The notes beneath the pieces were generated by a model, which was given only the letters and a program-made list of their open reading frames with translations, did not search any database and was not told the origin of the DNA. Below are positions 1-5,573 of a DNA stretch of 5,573 nt, piece by piece. Made by a program: the position numbers and the translations under genes. The stretch lies in contig JAKDLE010000227.1 in the NCBI GenBank assembly GCA_030453005.1, positions 1-5,573 on the forward strand. The letters run 5' to 3'. Source of the stretch: Pseudonocardia sp. GTDB lineage: Bacteria; Actinomycetota; Actinomycetes; Mycobacteriales; Pseudonocardiaceae. Positions within the stretch are counted from its first letter, which is position 1, and every line of letters begins with the position of its first letter.

Positions 1-929
1 ACCAGGGCGTGGCGCTGGACTTCCCGCAGGGCCGCGAGCCGAAGCTGCGCGCCGACGACCTGCAGCCGGTCGAGTGGCCGCCGGACCCCGAGCTGGAGTG
101 GTGCCCGCCCGGGCACGGCGACCTCTATTCCGCACTGGCCGCGAGCGGCACCCTCGACGCCCTGCTCGATGCGGGCATGCGCTGGTGCTTCGTGTCCAAC
201 GCCGACAACCTCGGCGCGCTCCCCGACGTACGGCTGGCGGCCTGGATCGCCGACGGGGAGGTCCCGTTCGTCCTGGAGGCGGTGCGCGGCACCCCGGCCG
301 ACCGCAAGGGCGGCCACCTCGCGCTGCGCGAGGGACGGATGGTCGTGCGGGAGACCGCGCAGGTACCCCCGGGAGACGACTCCTTCGGCGACGTCGACCG
401 GTGGCGCTACTACAACACCAACAACCTGTGGATCGACCTGCGCGTGCTGCGCGACCTCCAGACCGCGGACCCGGCCGCACCGGCCCTGCCCCTGATCGTC
501 AACCGCAAGACCGTCGACCCGCGCGACCCGTCCAGTACCCCGGTGCTCCAGCTCGAAACGGCGATGGGCGCCGCGATCGGGTCGATCCCGGGCGCGCGGG
601 CGGTACACGTCCCACGGTCGCGGTTCGCGCCGGTCAAGACGACCGACGACCTGCTCGTGGTCCGATCCGACGCCTACCGGCTGGCCCCGGACGGACGGCT
701 GACCCCGACGTTCGACGGCCCCGGCCCGGTCGTGACCCTGGATCCGCGCCACTACCGCATGGTGTCCGACTTCGAGCAGCGGTTCCCCCGCGGCGTCCCG
801 TCGCTGCGCCGCTGCCACCGGCTCGACGTCGCGGGGGACGTGACGTTCGGAGCGGACGTCGTGGTCGAGGGCACCGTGCGCCTGACCGGACCGCGGCACG
901 TCCCCGACGGCGAGGTGCTCCGCGGATGA
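1..929 (+). CDS. UTP--glucose-1-phosphate uridylyltransferase, UDPGP (eukaryotic-type) family, 3' part only
   Basis: The gene enters from the left edge; the first in-frame codon begins at base 3 and the GTG at 9 is probably internal. About 308 residues are visible, ending at TGA 927-929. Enzymes of this family join UTP and glucose-1-phosphate to give UDP-glucose and pyrophosphate in the cytoplasm. Numbered from the codon at base 9, the visible family motifs are the PPGHGD sugar-phosphate loop (33-38), FVSNADNLGA (61-70), DRKGGHLA (98-105), YYNTNNLWIDL (134-144), LQLETAMGAAI (180-190), VPRSRFAPVKTTDDLL (201-216) with the conserved lysine, and GDVTFGADVVVEGTV (276-290), the start of the C-terminal left-handed beta-helix. 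The N-terminal glycine-rich UTP-binding loop lies outside the window. The beta-helix is short, stopping about 16 residues after that motif, whereas eukaryotic homologues run on. This is not the unrelated bacterial GalU fold. Overlap with galK raises the possibility that galactose-1-phosphate is also used, as reported for some bifidobacterial relatives; that is inference. Family assignment is very firm, exact substrate less so. Confidence 0.93.
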   Translation, partial: QGVALDFPQGREPKLRADDLQPVEWPPDPELEWCPPGHGDLYSALAASGTLDALLDAGMRWCFVSNADNLGALPDVRLAAWIADGEVPFVLEAVRGTPADRKGGHLALREGRMVVRETAQVPPGDDSFGDVDRWRYYNTNNLWIDLRVLRDLQTADPAAPALPLIVNRKTVDPRDPSSTPVLQLETAMGAAIGSIPGARAVHVPRSRFAPVKTTDDLLVVRSDAYRLAPDGRLTPTFDGPGPVVTLDPRHYRMVSDFEQRFPRGVPSLRRCHRLDVAGDVTFGADVVVEGTVRLTGPRHVPDGEVLRG

Positions 930-2128
930 CCGGCGGGACGCCCGCCGACCCCACCGCGGCGGGGCGGCCCGGGCAGCGGGTGCTGGCCGCGTTCGCGGAG
1001 CGGTTCGGCGGGGAACCGGACGGGCGGTGGTGGGCCCCGGCGCGGGTCAACCTGATCGGCGAGCACACCGACTACAACGACGGGTACGTCCTGCCGCTGG
1101 CGCTGGCGCACGGGGTGGCCGCCGCGGCGCGCGTCGCCGACCGGCCGGTGCTGCGGGTGCACTCGCTGCAGCAGCAGGCGCCCGTCGAGCTGCCGCTCGC
1201 CGACATCGCGCCCGGCGCGGTGCGTGGTTGGTCGGCCTACGTCGGCGGGGTCGCCTGGGCCCTGCGGGCGGCGGGCCACGACCTCCCGGGCCTCGACGTC
1301 GTCGTCGACGGCGACGTCCCGGCCGGGGCCGGCCTCGCGTCGTCCGCCGCGCTGGAGTGCGCCGTGGCGCTGGCCTGGGACGACCTGGCCGGGCTGGGCC
1401 TGTCCCGCGAGGAGCTCGTCGCGGCCGCACGCCGCGCGGAGAACGACGTGGTCGGCACGCCGACCGGGGGCATGGACCAGATGGCGTCGCTGCACGCCCG
1501 CGCCGGGCACCTGGCGTTCCTCGACATGCGCTCGCTCGCCGTCGAGCACGTCCCCTTCGACCCGCCCGCGGCGGACCTGGCGCTGCTGGTGATCGACAGC
1601 CGCGCACCCCACGCGCTCGTGGACGGCGAGTACGCCGAGCGGCACCGGTCGTGCAGGCGCGCGGCCGAGCTGCTGGGCGTGGCCGCCCTGCGCGACGTGC
1701 CGCCGGACGGTCTGGACGAGGCACTGGCCCACCTCGGCCGGGCCCCGGGCGGGGAGGTGCTGCGGGCCCGCGTGCGCCACGTCGTCTCGGAGAACGCGCG
1801 CGTGCTCGACGTCGTCGCCGCGCTGCGGTCGGGCGCCGACCCGCGGCGGATCGGGCCGCTGCTGACCGCGTCGCACGCCTCGATGCGCGACGACTTCACG
1901 ATCACCGTGCCGGAGGTGGACACCGCTGTCGGGGCGGCGCTCGACGCGGGCGCACACGGATCCCGGATGACCGGCGGCGGGTTCGGGGGGTGCGTCGTGG
2001 CGTTGGTCGACGCGGCCCGGGTCGCCGACGTCGTCGGTGCGGTCGAGGTCGCCTACGCGGCGGCGGGCTACCGGGCTCCCGCGGCGTTCGTCGCGACGGC
2101 GGGCGACGGCGCACGCCGCATCTCCTAG
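926..2128 (+). CDS. galK: Galactokinase (GHMP kinase family)
   Basis: This 400-residue protein is the usual length for the family. It phosphorylates galactose with ATP at C1, the entry step of the Leloir pathway, in the cytoplasm. The galactokinase signature runs from Arg40 to Pro57 and contains VNLIGEHTDYNDGYVLP; Arg40, Glu46 and Asp49 match the catalytic arginine and sugar-binding acids known in the family. The GHMP ATP-binding loop VPAGAGLASSAALE is at 131-144, and GGMDQMAS (181-188) carries the expected catalytic Asp184. GEYAERHRSC (234-243) is the family's sugar-contacting stretch, DFTITVPEVD is at 323-332, and the third GHMP motif MTGGGFGGC is at 348-356. No key residue is missing. The start is the ATG at 926, which overlaps the preceding stop as ATGA, with a GAGGTG Shine-Dalgarno sequence at 912-917, eight bases upstream. 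This implies cotranscription and translational coupling with the uridylyltransferase. No separate promoter is seen. Confidence 0.97.
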   Translation: MTGGTPADPTAAGRPGQRVLAAFAERFGGEPDGRWWAPARVNLIGEHTDYNDGYVLPLALAHGVAAAARVADRPVLRVHSLQQQAPVELPLADIAPGAVRGWSAYVGGVAWALRAAGHDLPGLDVVVDGDVPAGAGLASSAALECAVALAWDDLAGLGLSREELVAAARRAENDVVGTPTGGMDQMASLHARAGHLAFLDMRSLAVEHVPFDPPAADLALLVIDSRAPHALVDGEYAERHRSCRRAAELLGVAALRDVPPDGLDEALAHLGRAPGGEVLRARVRHVVSENARVLDVVAALRSGADPRRIGPLLTASHASMRDDFTITVPEVDTAVGAALDAGAHGSRMTGGGFGGCVVALVDAARVADVVGAVEVAYAAAGYRAPAAFVATAGDGARRIS

Positions 2129-2191
2129 CCTGGTCGGCGCCTCCTCCCGCCCCGGGGTGCGAGGATCGTCCGAGACCCTCGAAGCCGAGAG

Positions 2192-2197
2192 AAGGAG
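2192..2197 (+). promoter_or_regulatory. Shine-Dalgarno sequence fixing the acyl-CoA synthetase start
   Basis: AAGGAG lies inside the purine run GAGAGAAGGAG (2187-2197), seven bases before the GTG at 2205. The frame is open well upstream, back into galK, but no other candidate start has a ribosome binding site this good. The 76-base gap 2129-2204 otherwise shows only a weak five-base stem (2160-2164 with 2177-2181) lacking a T tract, so I do not call a terminator. Confidence 0.8.
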
Positions 2198-2204
2198 TCC
2201 CAGC

Positions 2205-3731
2205 GTGATCGCTACCCGCTCCAGCACCGTCGACGACGTGCTGCGTCGCAGCGCCACCCGGTGGCCGCGACGGACGGCGCTGCACTTCGCCGACCGCTCC
2301 TGGACCTACCGCGAGCTCGACGACGCCGTGAGCCGGGCCGCGGCGGTGCTGCTGGATCTCGGGCTCGCCGCGGGCGACCGTGTCGCCACCTACGGCCGCA
2401 ACTCCGACGCCTACCTGCTCGCGTTCCTGGGCTGCGCCCGCGCGGGCCTGGTGCACGTCCCGATCAACTACGCGCTCGTCGGCGACGAGCTGGCCTACCT
2501 GCTCGAGCAGTCCGGGAGCCGCGCGGTGCTCGCCGACCCCGCGCTGGCCGGGCACGTCACCGAGACGGGCGTGGGCGTCGAGCACCTGCTGCCGCTGCGC
2601 GACGCCGACGGCTCGCTGCTGGCCCGGGCGGTCCGCGGGGAGGTGCCCGCACTGGACGTGTCCGTGGCCGACACCGACCTGGTGCAGCTGCTCTACACCT
2701 CCGGCACCACCTCGCGGCCCAAGGGCGCGATGATGACCCACCGCGCGCTGGTGCACGAGTACGTCTCCTCGATCCTCGCGCTGGAGTGCCACGCGGGCGA
2801 CGACCCGCTGCACCCGATGCCGCTCTACCACTCGGCCGGGATGCACGTGTTCCTCATGCCCTACCTGGCCGTGGGCGCCACGAACCACCTGATGGAGGCC
2901 CCGGACGTCGCCGAGGTGCTGCGGCGCGTCGAGGCCGACCGGATCGGCGCCGTGTTCCTGGCCCCGACGGTGTGGGTGCCGCTGTCGCAGCACCCCGACT
3001 TCGCCTCCCGCGACCTGTCCTCGCTGCGCAAGGCGTTCTACGGCGCGTCGACCATGCCGCAGCCGGTGCTCCAGCGGCTGCAGAAGGCCCTGCCCGAGCT
3101 CGGCTTCTACAACCTGTTCGGCCAGTCCGAGATCGGCCCGCTGGCCACCTCACTCGGCCCGGCCGAGCACGCCGAACGGCCGGAGTCCTGCGGCCGGTCG
3201 GTGCTGTTCGTCGAGGTCCGGGTCGTCGACGGGGAGGGAGCCGACGTGGCCGCGGGCGAGATCGGCGAGGTGATCTACCGCTCGCCCCAGCTCTGCGCGG
3301 GCTACTGGGACAAGCCCGAGGAGACCGCCGAGGCGTTCCACGACGGCTGGTTCCACTCCGGCGACCTCGTCAGGGTCGACGCCGAGGGCTACATCACCGT
3401 CGTCGACCGGATCAAGGACGTGATCAACACCGGGGGTGTGCTCGTGGCCTCCCGCGAGGTCGAGGACGCGATCTACACCCATCCCGCGGTGTCCGAGGTG
3501 GCCGTGATCGGCACGCCCGACGACCGGTGGATCGAGGCGGTCACGGCGTTCGTCGTGGTCAAGGAGCCCGTCACCGCGGAGGAGCTGATCGACCACACGA
3601 AGGGCCGCCTGGCGGGGTTCAAGCGGCCCAAGCACGTGCACCTGGTGGACGAGCTGCCCCGCAACCAGTCGGGCAAGCTGCTCAAGCGGGTGCTGCGCGA
3701 GGACCTGGAGAAGGGCAGCCCACCCGTCTGA
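2205..3731 (+). CDS. AMP-binding acyl-CoA synthetase (fatty-acyl-CoA ligase type)
   Basis: This is a complete 508-residue adenylate-forming enzyme with a GTG start. The family activates a carboxylic acid with ATP to an acyl-adenylate and transfers it to coenzyme A. Motifs in order: the ATP-phosphate loop LLYTSGTTSRPKGAMMTH (162-179); PMPLYHSAGM (204-213); the adenine-binding motif YNLFGQSEIGP (302-312), where most relatives have YGxTE; GWFHSGDL (381-388) with the ribose-contacting aspartate; the hinge DRIKDVI (401-407); GGVLVASREVEDAI (410-423); and PRNQSGKLLKR (485-495), whose Lys491 is the expected catalytic lysine of the mobile C-terminal domain. There is no signal peptide, carrier domain or membrane segment, so it should be cytoplasmic. 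The GGVLVASREVE form together with FGQSE resembles an actinobacterial group of fadD-like ligases. Chain length and natural substrate cannot be read from the sequence; aromatic or branched acids are alternatives to fatty acids. It follows galK by 76 bases on the same strand without a functional link, and ends 15 bases from the convergent regulator gene. Confidence 0.92.
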   Translation: MIATRSSTVDDVLRRSATRWPRRTALHFADRSWTYRELDDAVSRAAAVLLDLGLAAGDRVATYGRNSDAYLLAFLGCARAGLVHVPINYALVGDELAYLLEQSGSRAVLADPALAGHVTETGVGVEHLLPLRDADGSLLARAVRGEVPALDVSVADTDLVQLLYTSGTTSRPKGAMMTHRALVHEYVSSILALECHAGDDPLHPMPLYHSAGMHVFLMPYLAVGATNHLMEAPDVAEVLRRVEADRIGAVFLAPTVWVPLSQHPDFASRDLSSLRKAFYGASTMPQPVLQRLQKALPELGFYNLFGQSEIGPLATSLGPAEHAERPESCGRSVLFVEVRVVDGEGADVAAGEIGEVIYRSPQLCAGYWDKPEETAEAFHDGWFHSGDLVRVDAEGYITVVDRIKDVINTGGVLVASREVEDAIYTHPAVSEVAVIGTPDDRWIEAVTAFVVVKEPVTAEELIDHTKGRLAGFKRPKHVHLVDELPRNQSGKLLKRVLREDLEKGSPPV

Positions 3732-3746
3732 GCCGGGGTAGCGGGG

Positions 3747-4259
3747 TCAGTCCGCGGTGGTCCAACCCAACGACCAGACCGCGCCGTCGGGCACCTCGCC
3801 TGCGGCGGCCGCGAACGAGCGCAGCACCGGCACCAGCGAGCGACGGCGGGCCGCCGGCATCTCCCGCAGGATCTCGGCGATGGCGGCCCGCCGGTCGTTC
3901 GTCACGCGGTCCACGAGGGCCCGCCCGTCGGGCGAGAGCTCCAGCACGAGGTTGCGTCGGTCGGCCGGGTCGTCGCGGCGGTGCAGCAGCCCGGCGACGA
4001 CGAGCCGCTCCACCGCGCGGGTGGCGTTCGACGGATGCACGCCGAGCCCGGCGGCGACCGCACCGAGGTTGAGCCCGCCGCGGCTGGCGACCATCACCAG
4101 CACCCGGAGCTGTGGCAGCGTGACGACGTCGTCGACGGCGGCCACCGACTGCGCGCTCACCGCCACCAGTACCCGGGTGGCCGCCATGACCGCGTCCACG
4201 TCGTCGAGCCCACCGTCGACCCCTGCCGTCTCGCCCGTGCGCACCTGCGCAGTCTGCAC
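3747..4259 (-). CDS. MarR-family winged helix-turn-helix transcriptional regulator
   Basis: From the GTG at 4257-4259 this encodes 170 residues. An N-terminal dimerisation helix region (about 23-45) is followed by TLPQLRVLVMVA (47-58), helix-turn-helix residues NLGAVAAGLGVHPSNATRAV (64-83), VERLVVAGLLHRR (83-95), and the wing DDPADRRNLVLELSPDG (96-112), the classic MarR hallmark with its Asp-Arg-Arg core. A C-terminal helix pair follows (about 113-153). Proteins of this kind bind palindromic operators as dimers and usually release DNA on binding a small ligand. The start is uncertain. The frame is open further upstream, with GTGs at 4308-4310, 4296-4298 and 4284-4286, and an ATG at 4185-4187 inside the first helix. 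I prefer 4259 because GGGAG lies just upstream, although its spacing of four bases is short. It is divergent from the membrane transporter, so that gene and itself are the obvious candidate targets (inference). No cysteine or metal site suggesting redox or metal sensing is visible in the chosen protein. Confidence 0.88.
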   Translation of the reverse strand: MQTAQVRTGETAGVDGGLDDVDAVMAATRVLVAVSAQSVAAVDDVVTLPQLRVLVMVASRGGLNLGAVAAGLGVHPSNATRAVERLVVAGLLHRRDDPADRRNLVLELSPDGRALVDRVTNDRRAAIAEILREMPAARRRSLVPVLRSFAAAAGEVPDGAVWSLGWTTAD

Positions 4260-4282
4260 GCTGCTCCCGCGACTGGCATCAC

Positions 4283-4330
4283 CCACGCTGGGGCTCACGG
4301 CCTGGCTCACGGCCTCCGCGATCAGCGTGG
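4283..4330. repeat. Eight-base inverted repeat (CCACGCTG / CAGCGTGG) in the divergent region
   Basis: CCACGCTG at 4283-4290 is matched exactly by its reverse complement CAGCGTGG at 4323-4330. The arm centres are 40 bases apart, close to four helical turns, and the arms enclose the tandem repeat at 4292-4315. The arms could be paired operator half-sites or two separate sites for the divergent MarR-type regulator. Neither arm is a full palindrome by itself, so a chance match in GC-rich DNA remains possible. Confidence 0.45.
4292..4315. repeat. Perfect tandem 12-bp direct repeat
   Basis: GGCTCACGGCCT occurs twice back to back (4292-4303 and 4304-4315) with no mismatch. It lies just upstream of the preferred marR start. 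On the - strand it reads AGGCCGTGAGCC twice; if marR began at one of the upstream GTG codons, the unit would be translated as a four-residue repeat (AVSQ then AVSP). As noncoding DNA it would place two identical sites about one helical turn apart on the same face of the DNA. Confidence 0.75.
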
Positions 4331-4350
4331 TGCTCGGTCTGGTAGGTGTT

Positions 4351-4379
4351 CTGAGTGGCGCGCCGACGACCGTTAGGAT
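4351..4379 (+). promoter_or_regulatory. Candidate sigma-70-type promoter of the transporter gene (leaderless)
   Basis: TAGGAT at 4374-4379 is a good actinobacterial -10 box of the TAnnnT type. Seventeen bases upstream is CTGAGT (4351-4356), which keeps the TGA core of a TTGACA -35 box. The GTG at 4388 follows the -10 box after eight bases, so the expected transcription start falls on or within a base or two of that codon. A short GGCGCGCC palindrome (4357-4364) sits in the spacer. Confidence 0.5.
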
Positions 4380-4387
4380 CGACCCCC

Positions 4388-5434
4388 GTGGGGGTGGTCG
4401 TGCGGATCGGCGCCCAGCCACCGGACTCGTTCGCCGTCGTGATGGCCACCGGGATCGTGTCGGTGGCCGCGCGCGACAGCGATTACCCGGCGATCTCCGC
4501 CGTCCTCGCGGTGCTCGCGGGCGCCGCACTGCTGGTGCTCGCGGTACTCGCCGGGGTCCGCCGGGCCGTCCGCGGCCGGGCCTTCGCCGAGGGCCCCGAC
4601 CCGCTGACCCACACGTTCGCCCTGTTCACCTTCGTCGCGGCCTGTGACGTGCTGGACGCGCGGATCGGCTACGAGCGCATCGGGATCGTCGGGGTGCTCA
4701 GCCTGGTCGCGCTCGTCGCCTGGCTCGCGATCGGTGCGCAGCTCTCGGCGGCGCTGCGGGCGGTCCCGGCTCAGGTGGTGGGTGCCACCGCCAGAGGTGG
4801 CTGGCTGCTCGCGGCGGTCGCCACCCACTCACTCGCGCTGGCTGCGGCCCAGCTCGCAGGCGTCGGGGTCGCGGTCACCCCGTTGCTGGTCCTGTCGATT
4901 CTCTGGTGGGTCCTCGGGCTGCTCGCCTACGTGCCGATCGCCGGGCTGGTGGTGGCCCGGCTCCGCGCCGCCCGCCTCGCGCCCGAGGTGCTGACCCCGG
5001 ACCTGTGGGTGCTGATGGGCGCGCTGTCCATCGCCACGGTGGCGGGTGGCGCACTGACCCTCGTGTCCGAGCGCTCCCCCGCGTTCGGGTGGCTGCCCGG
5101 GGTGCTGGTGCCCGTGCTGGTCGTGGTGTGGGCGGTCGCGGGCGCGTGGATCCCGTTGCTCGTCGCGGCCGAGGTCCGACGGGCACGGTGGTCGCGGCCG
5201 CGCTACGAGCGGGCGCGGTGGTCGACGGTGTTCCCGCTCGGGATGTACTCCTCGGCCTGCTTCGTGCTCGCCGCGGTGCTGACCCAGGACGCCGGCGGCG
5301 CGACCACCTTCACCGCGGCGCTGCTGGCGACGTCACACACCGTGTTCTGGGTGGCGGTCGCCGCGTGGGGGGCCACCGCCGTCGGCCTGACGAGACGCGG
5401 GTGGCGTGCGCTGCGCCCGGCTGACCCGCGGTAG
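4388..5434 (+). CDS. TDT/SLAC1-like membrane transporter (tellurite resistance / C4-dicarboxylate transporter family)
   Basis: This 348-residue integral membrane protein has about ten predicted helices (roughly 14-28, 35-57, 73-90, 97-123, 137-157, 163-191, 206-226, 236-262, 283-298, 309-334), the number expected for the TehA/Mae1/SLAC1 fold. The first helix holds PDSFAVVMATGIVSVAA (12-27), the typical opening of this family, and VFPLGMYSSACF (281-292) matches the conserved late motif. Members are anion channels or carriers for C4-dicarboxylates, sulfite, chloride or nitrate; a link to tellurite resistance is historical for TehA. The substrate cannot be told here. I chose the GTG at 4388 because a -10 box lies eight bases upstream, suggesting leaderless translation. 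The GTG at 4355, preceded by AGGTG at 4344-4348, is a credible longer start adding 11 residues. Neither choice affects the first helix. It is divergent from the MarR-type gene, which may control it. No signal peptide or soluble domain is present. Confidence 0.88.
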   Translation: MGVVVRIGAQPPDSFAVVMATGIVSVAARDSDYPAISAVLAVLAGAALLVLAVLAGVRRAVRGRAFAEGPDPLTHTFALFTFVAACDVLDARIGYERIGIVGVLSLVALVAWLAIGAQLSAALRAVPAQVVGATARGGWLLAAVATHSLALAAAQLAGVGVAVTPLLVLSILWWVLGLLAYVPIAGLVVARLRAARLAPEVLTPDLWVLMGALSIATVAGGALTLVSERSPAFGWLPGVLVPVLVVVWAVAGAWIPLLVAAEVRRARWSRPRYERARWSTVFPLGMYSSACFVLAAVLTQDAGGATTFTAALLATSHTVFWVAVAAWGATAVGLTRRGWRALRPADPR

Positions 5435-5573
5435 CTTCCCCCGTGCGCCACGGCCGCGGCGAAGCGCCCGCAGCGCGAGCCGCGGACGCAGCAGCGCGGG
5501 CGGCGCGTCGACGAGCCCGGCGACCCGGAAGAACGCCGTCGCCACCTCCGCGTCCGTCGCGGCGGCGGCCTGC
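5333..5573 (-). CDS. C-terminal end of a - strand protein, possibly an FAD-dependent oxidoreductase
   Basis: The gene enters from the right edge and only its last 79 codons are in the window. The visible protein includes TDAEVATAFFRVAGLVDAPP, then ALLRPRLALRALRRG, then a basic, proline-rich tail that ends at the TGA at 5335-5333. The first part has the amino-acid balance and G/C-ending codons of real coding sequence, unlike the arginine-rich + strand translation. An xFFRVAGLVDxPxxLLRPRxAxRxL pattern recalls the C-terminus of actinobacterial FAD-dependent monooxygenase-like proteins, but no FAD or NADPH motif is in view, so that function is a guess from memory of related sequences. From about 5440 leftward the codon bias fades although no stop occurs, and the frame runs 102 bases antisense to the end of the transporter gene. 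The true end may be as read, or an older stop near 5440 may have been lost. Confidence 0.5.
   Translation of the reverse strand, partial: QAAAATDAEVATAFFRVAGLVDAPPALLRPRLALRALRRGRGARGKLPRVSRAQRTPPASRQADGGGPPRGDRHPEHGV

Noticed and set aside
1291..1322. Repetitive GTCGAC/GTCGTC run within galK that looks palindromic.
   Set aside because: It is explained by the codons for an Asp- and Val-rich stretch just before the ATP-binding loop.
2126..2131. TAGCCT at the galK stop as a -10 box for the acyl-CoA synthetase.
   Set aside because: It fits TAnnnT, but no -35-like hexamer is found at 16-19 bases upstream, so it cannot be separated from chance.
2160..2181. Possible terminator hairpin between galK and the acyl-CoA synthetase (CGAGG with CCTCG).
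   Set aside because: The stem is only five base pairs with a twelve-base loop and there is no T run after it.
752..2257. A 501-codon open frame on the - strand opposite the uridylyltransferase end and galK.
   Set aside because: It lies antisense to strongly supported genes, its translation is rich in Arg, Gly, His and Val without any recognisable motif, and such open frames arise routinely opposite GC-ending codons.
1902..2993. A 363-codon - strand open frame opposite the galK end and the acyl-CoA synthetase.
   Set aside because: Composition is His/Val/Gln/Gly-rich with an Arg-Pro-rich end, typical of an antisense shadow; the + strand proteins carry complete family motifs.
3724..3741. Possible terminator between the convergent synthetase and regulator genes.
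   Set aside because: Only a four-base ACCC/GGGT pairing is present and there is no T tract on either strand; the gap between stops is 15 bases.
2261..4072. A 603-codon + strand open frame overlapping the acyl-CoA synthetase in another frame.
   Set aside because: The translation is almost all Arg, Gly, Ala and Pro and spans two real genes on opposite strands; it is a frame shadow.
1..5573. CRISPR arrays, tRNA or rRNA genes, insertion sequences, attachment sites and toxin-antitoxin or defence modules.
   Set aside because: No spaced repeats, transposase motifs, terminal inverted repeats, tRNA-like folds or defence-protein motifs were seen; all large stretches are covered by housekeeping-type genes.

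Overview
The window is GC-rich throughout, with codon third positions almost always G or C, GTG starts used freely, and densely packed genes. This fits a high-GC actinobacterium. Pseudonocardiales or a related order is a reasonable guess from the overall feel of the proteins, but nothing here fixes the genus. All four complete genes belong to familiar families, and I do not see an obviously new multi-gene system. The least ordinary DNA is the control region between the two divergent genes (about 4260-4387).

Left part (1-2128, + strand): the 3' two-thirds of a eukaryotic-type (UDPGP family) UTP-sugar-1-phosphate uridylyltransferase, cut by the window edge, overlaps the start of a complete galactokinase gene (galK) by an ATGA junction. 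GalK makes galactose-1-phosphate and the uridylyltransferase makes UDP-glucose, or possibly UDP-galactose directly. The pair therefore looks like a translationally coupled piece of a Leloir-type galactose pathway. No galT or galE is visible, but the upstream side is cut off.

Middle (2205-3731, + strand): 76 bases after galK, a complete adenylate-forming acyl-CoA synthetase starts at a GTG with a strong Shine-Dalgarno sequence. It has no evident metabolic link to the galactose genes. It converges with a marR-type regulator gene on the - strand (3747-4259), and only 15 bases separate the two stop codons.

Right part (4260-5573): the MarR-type regulator is divergent from a ten-helix TDT/SLAC1-like membrane transporter gene (4388-5434, + strand). 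The 128-base region between them holds a promoter-like -35/-10 pair placed for a leaderless transporter transcript, a perfect tandem 12-bp repeat, and an 8-bp inverted repeat flanking that tandem repeat. This is the layout expected if the regulator controls itself and the transporter, but that control is an inference. At the right edge the C-terminal end of another - strand gene, tentatively an FAD-dependent oxidoreductase, runs into the transporter gene; its frame stays open for 102 bases antisense to the transporter's 3' end.
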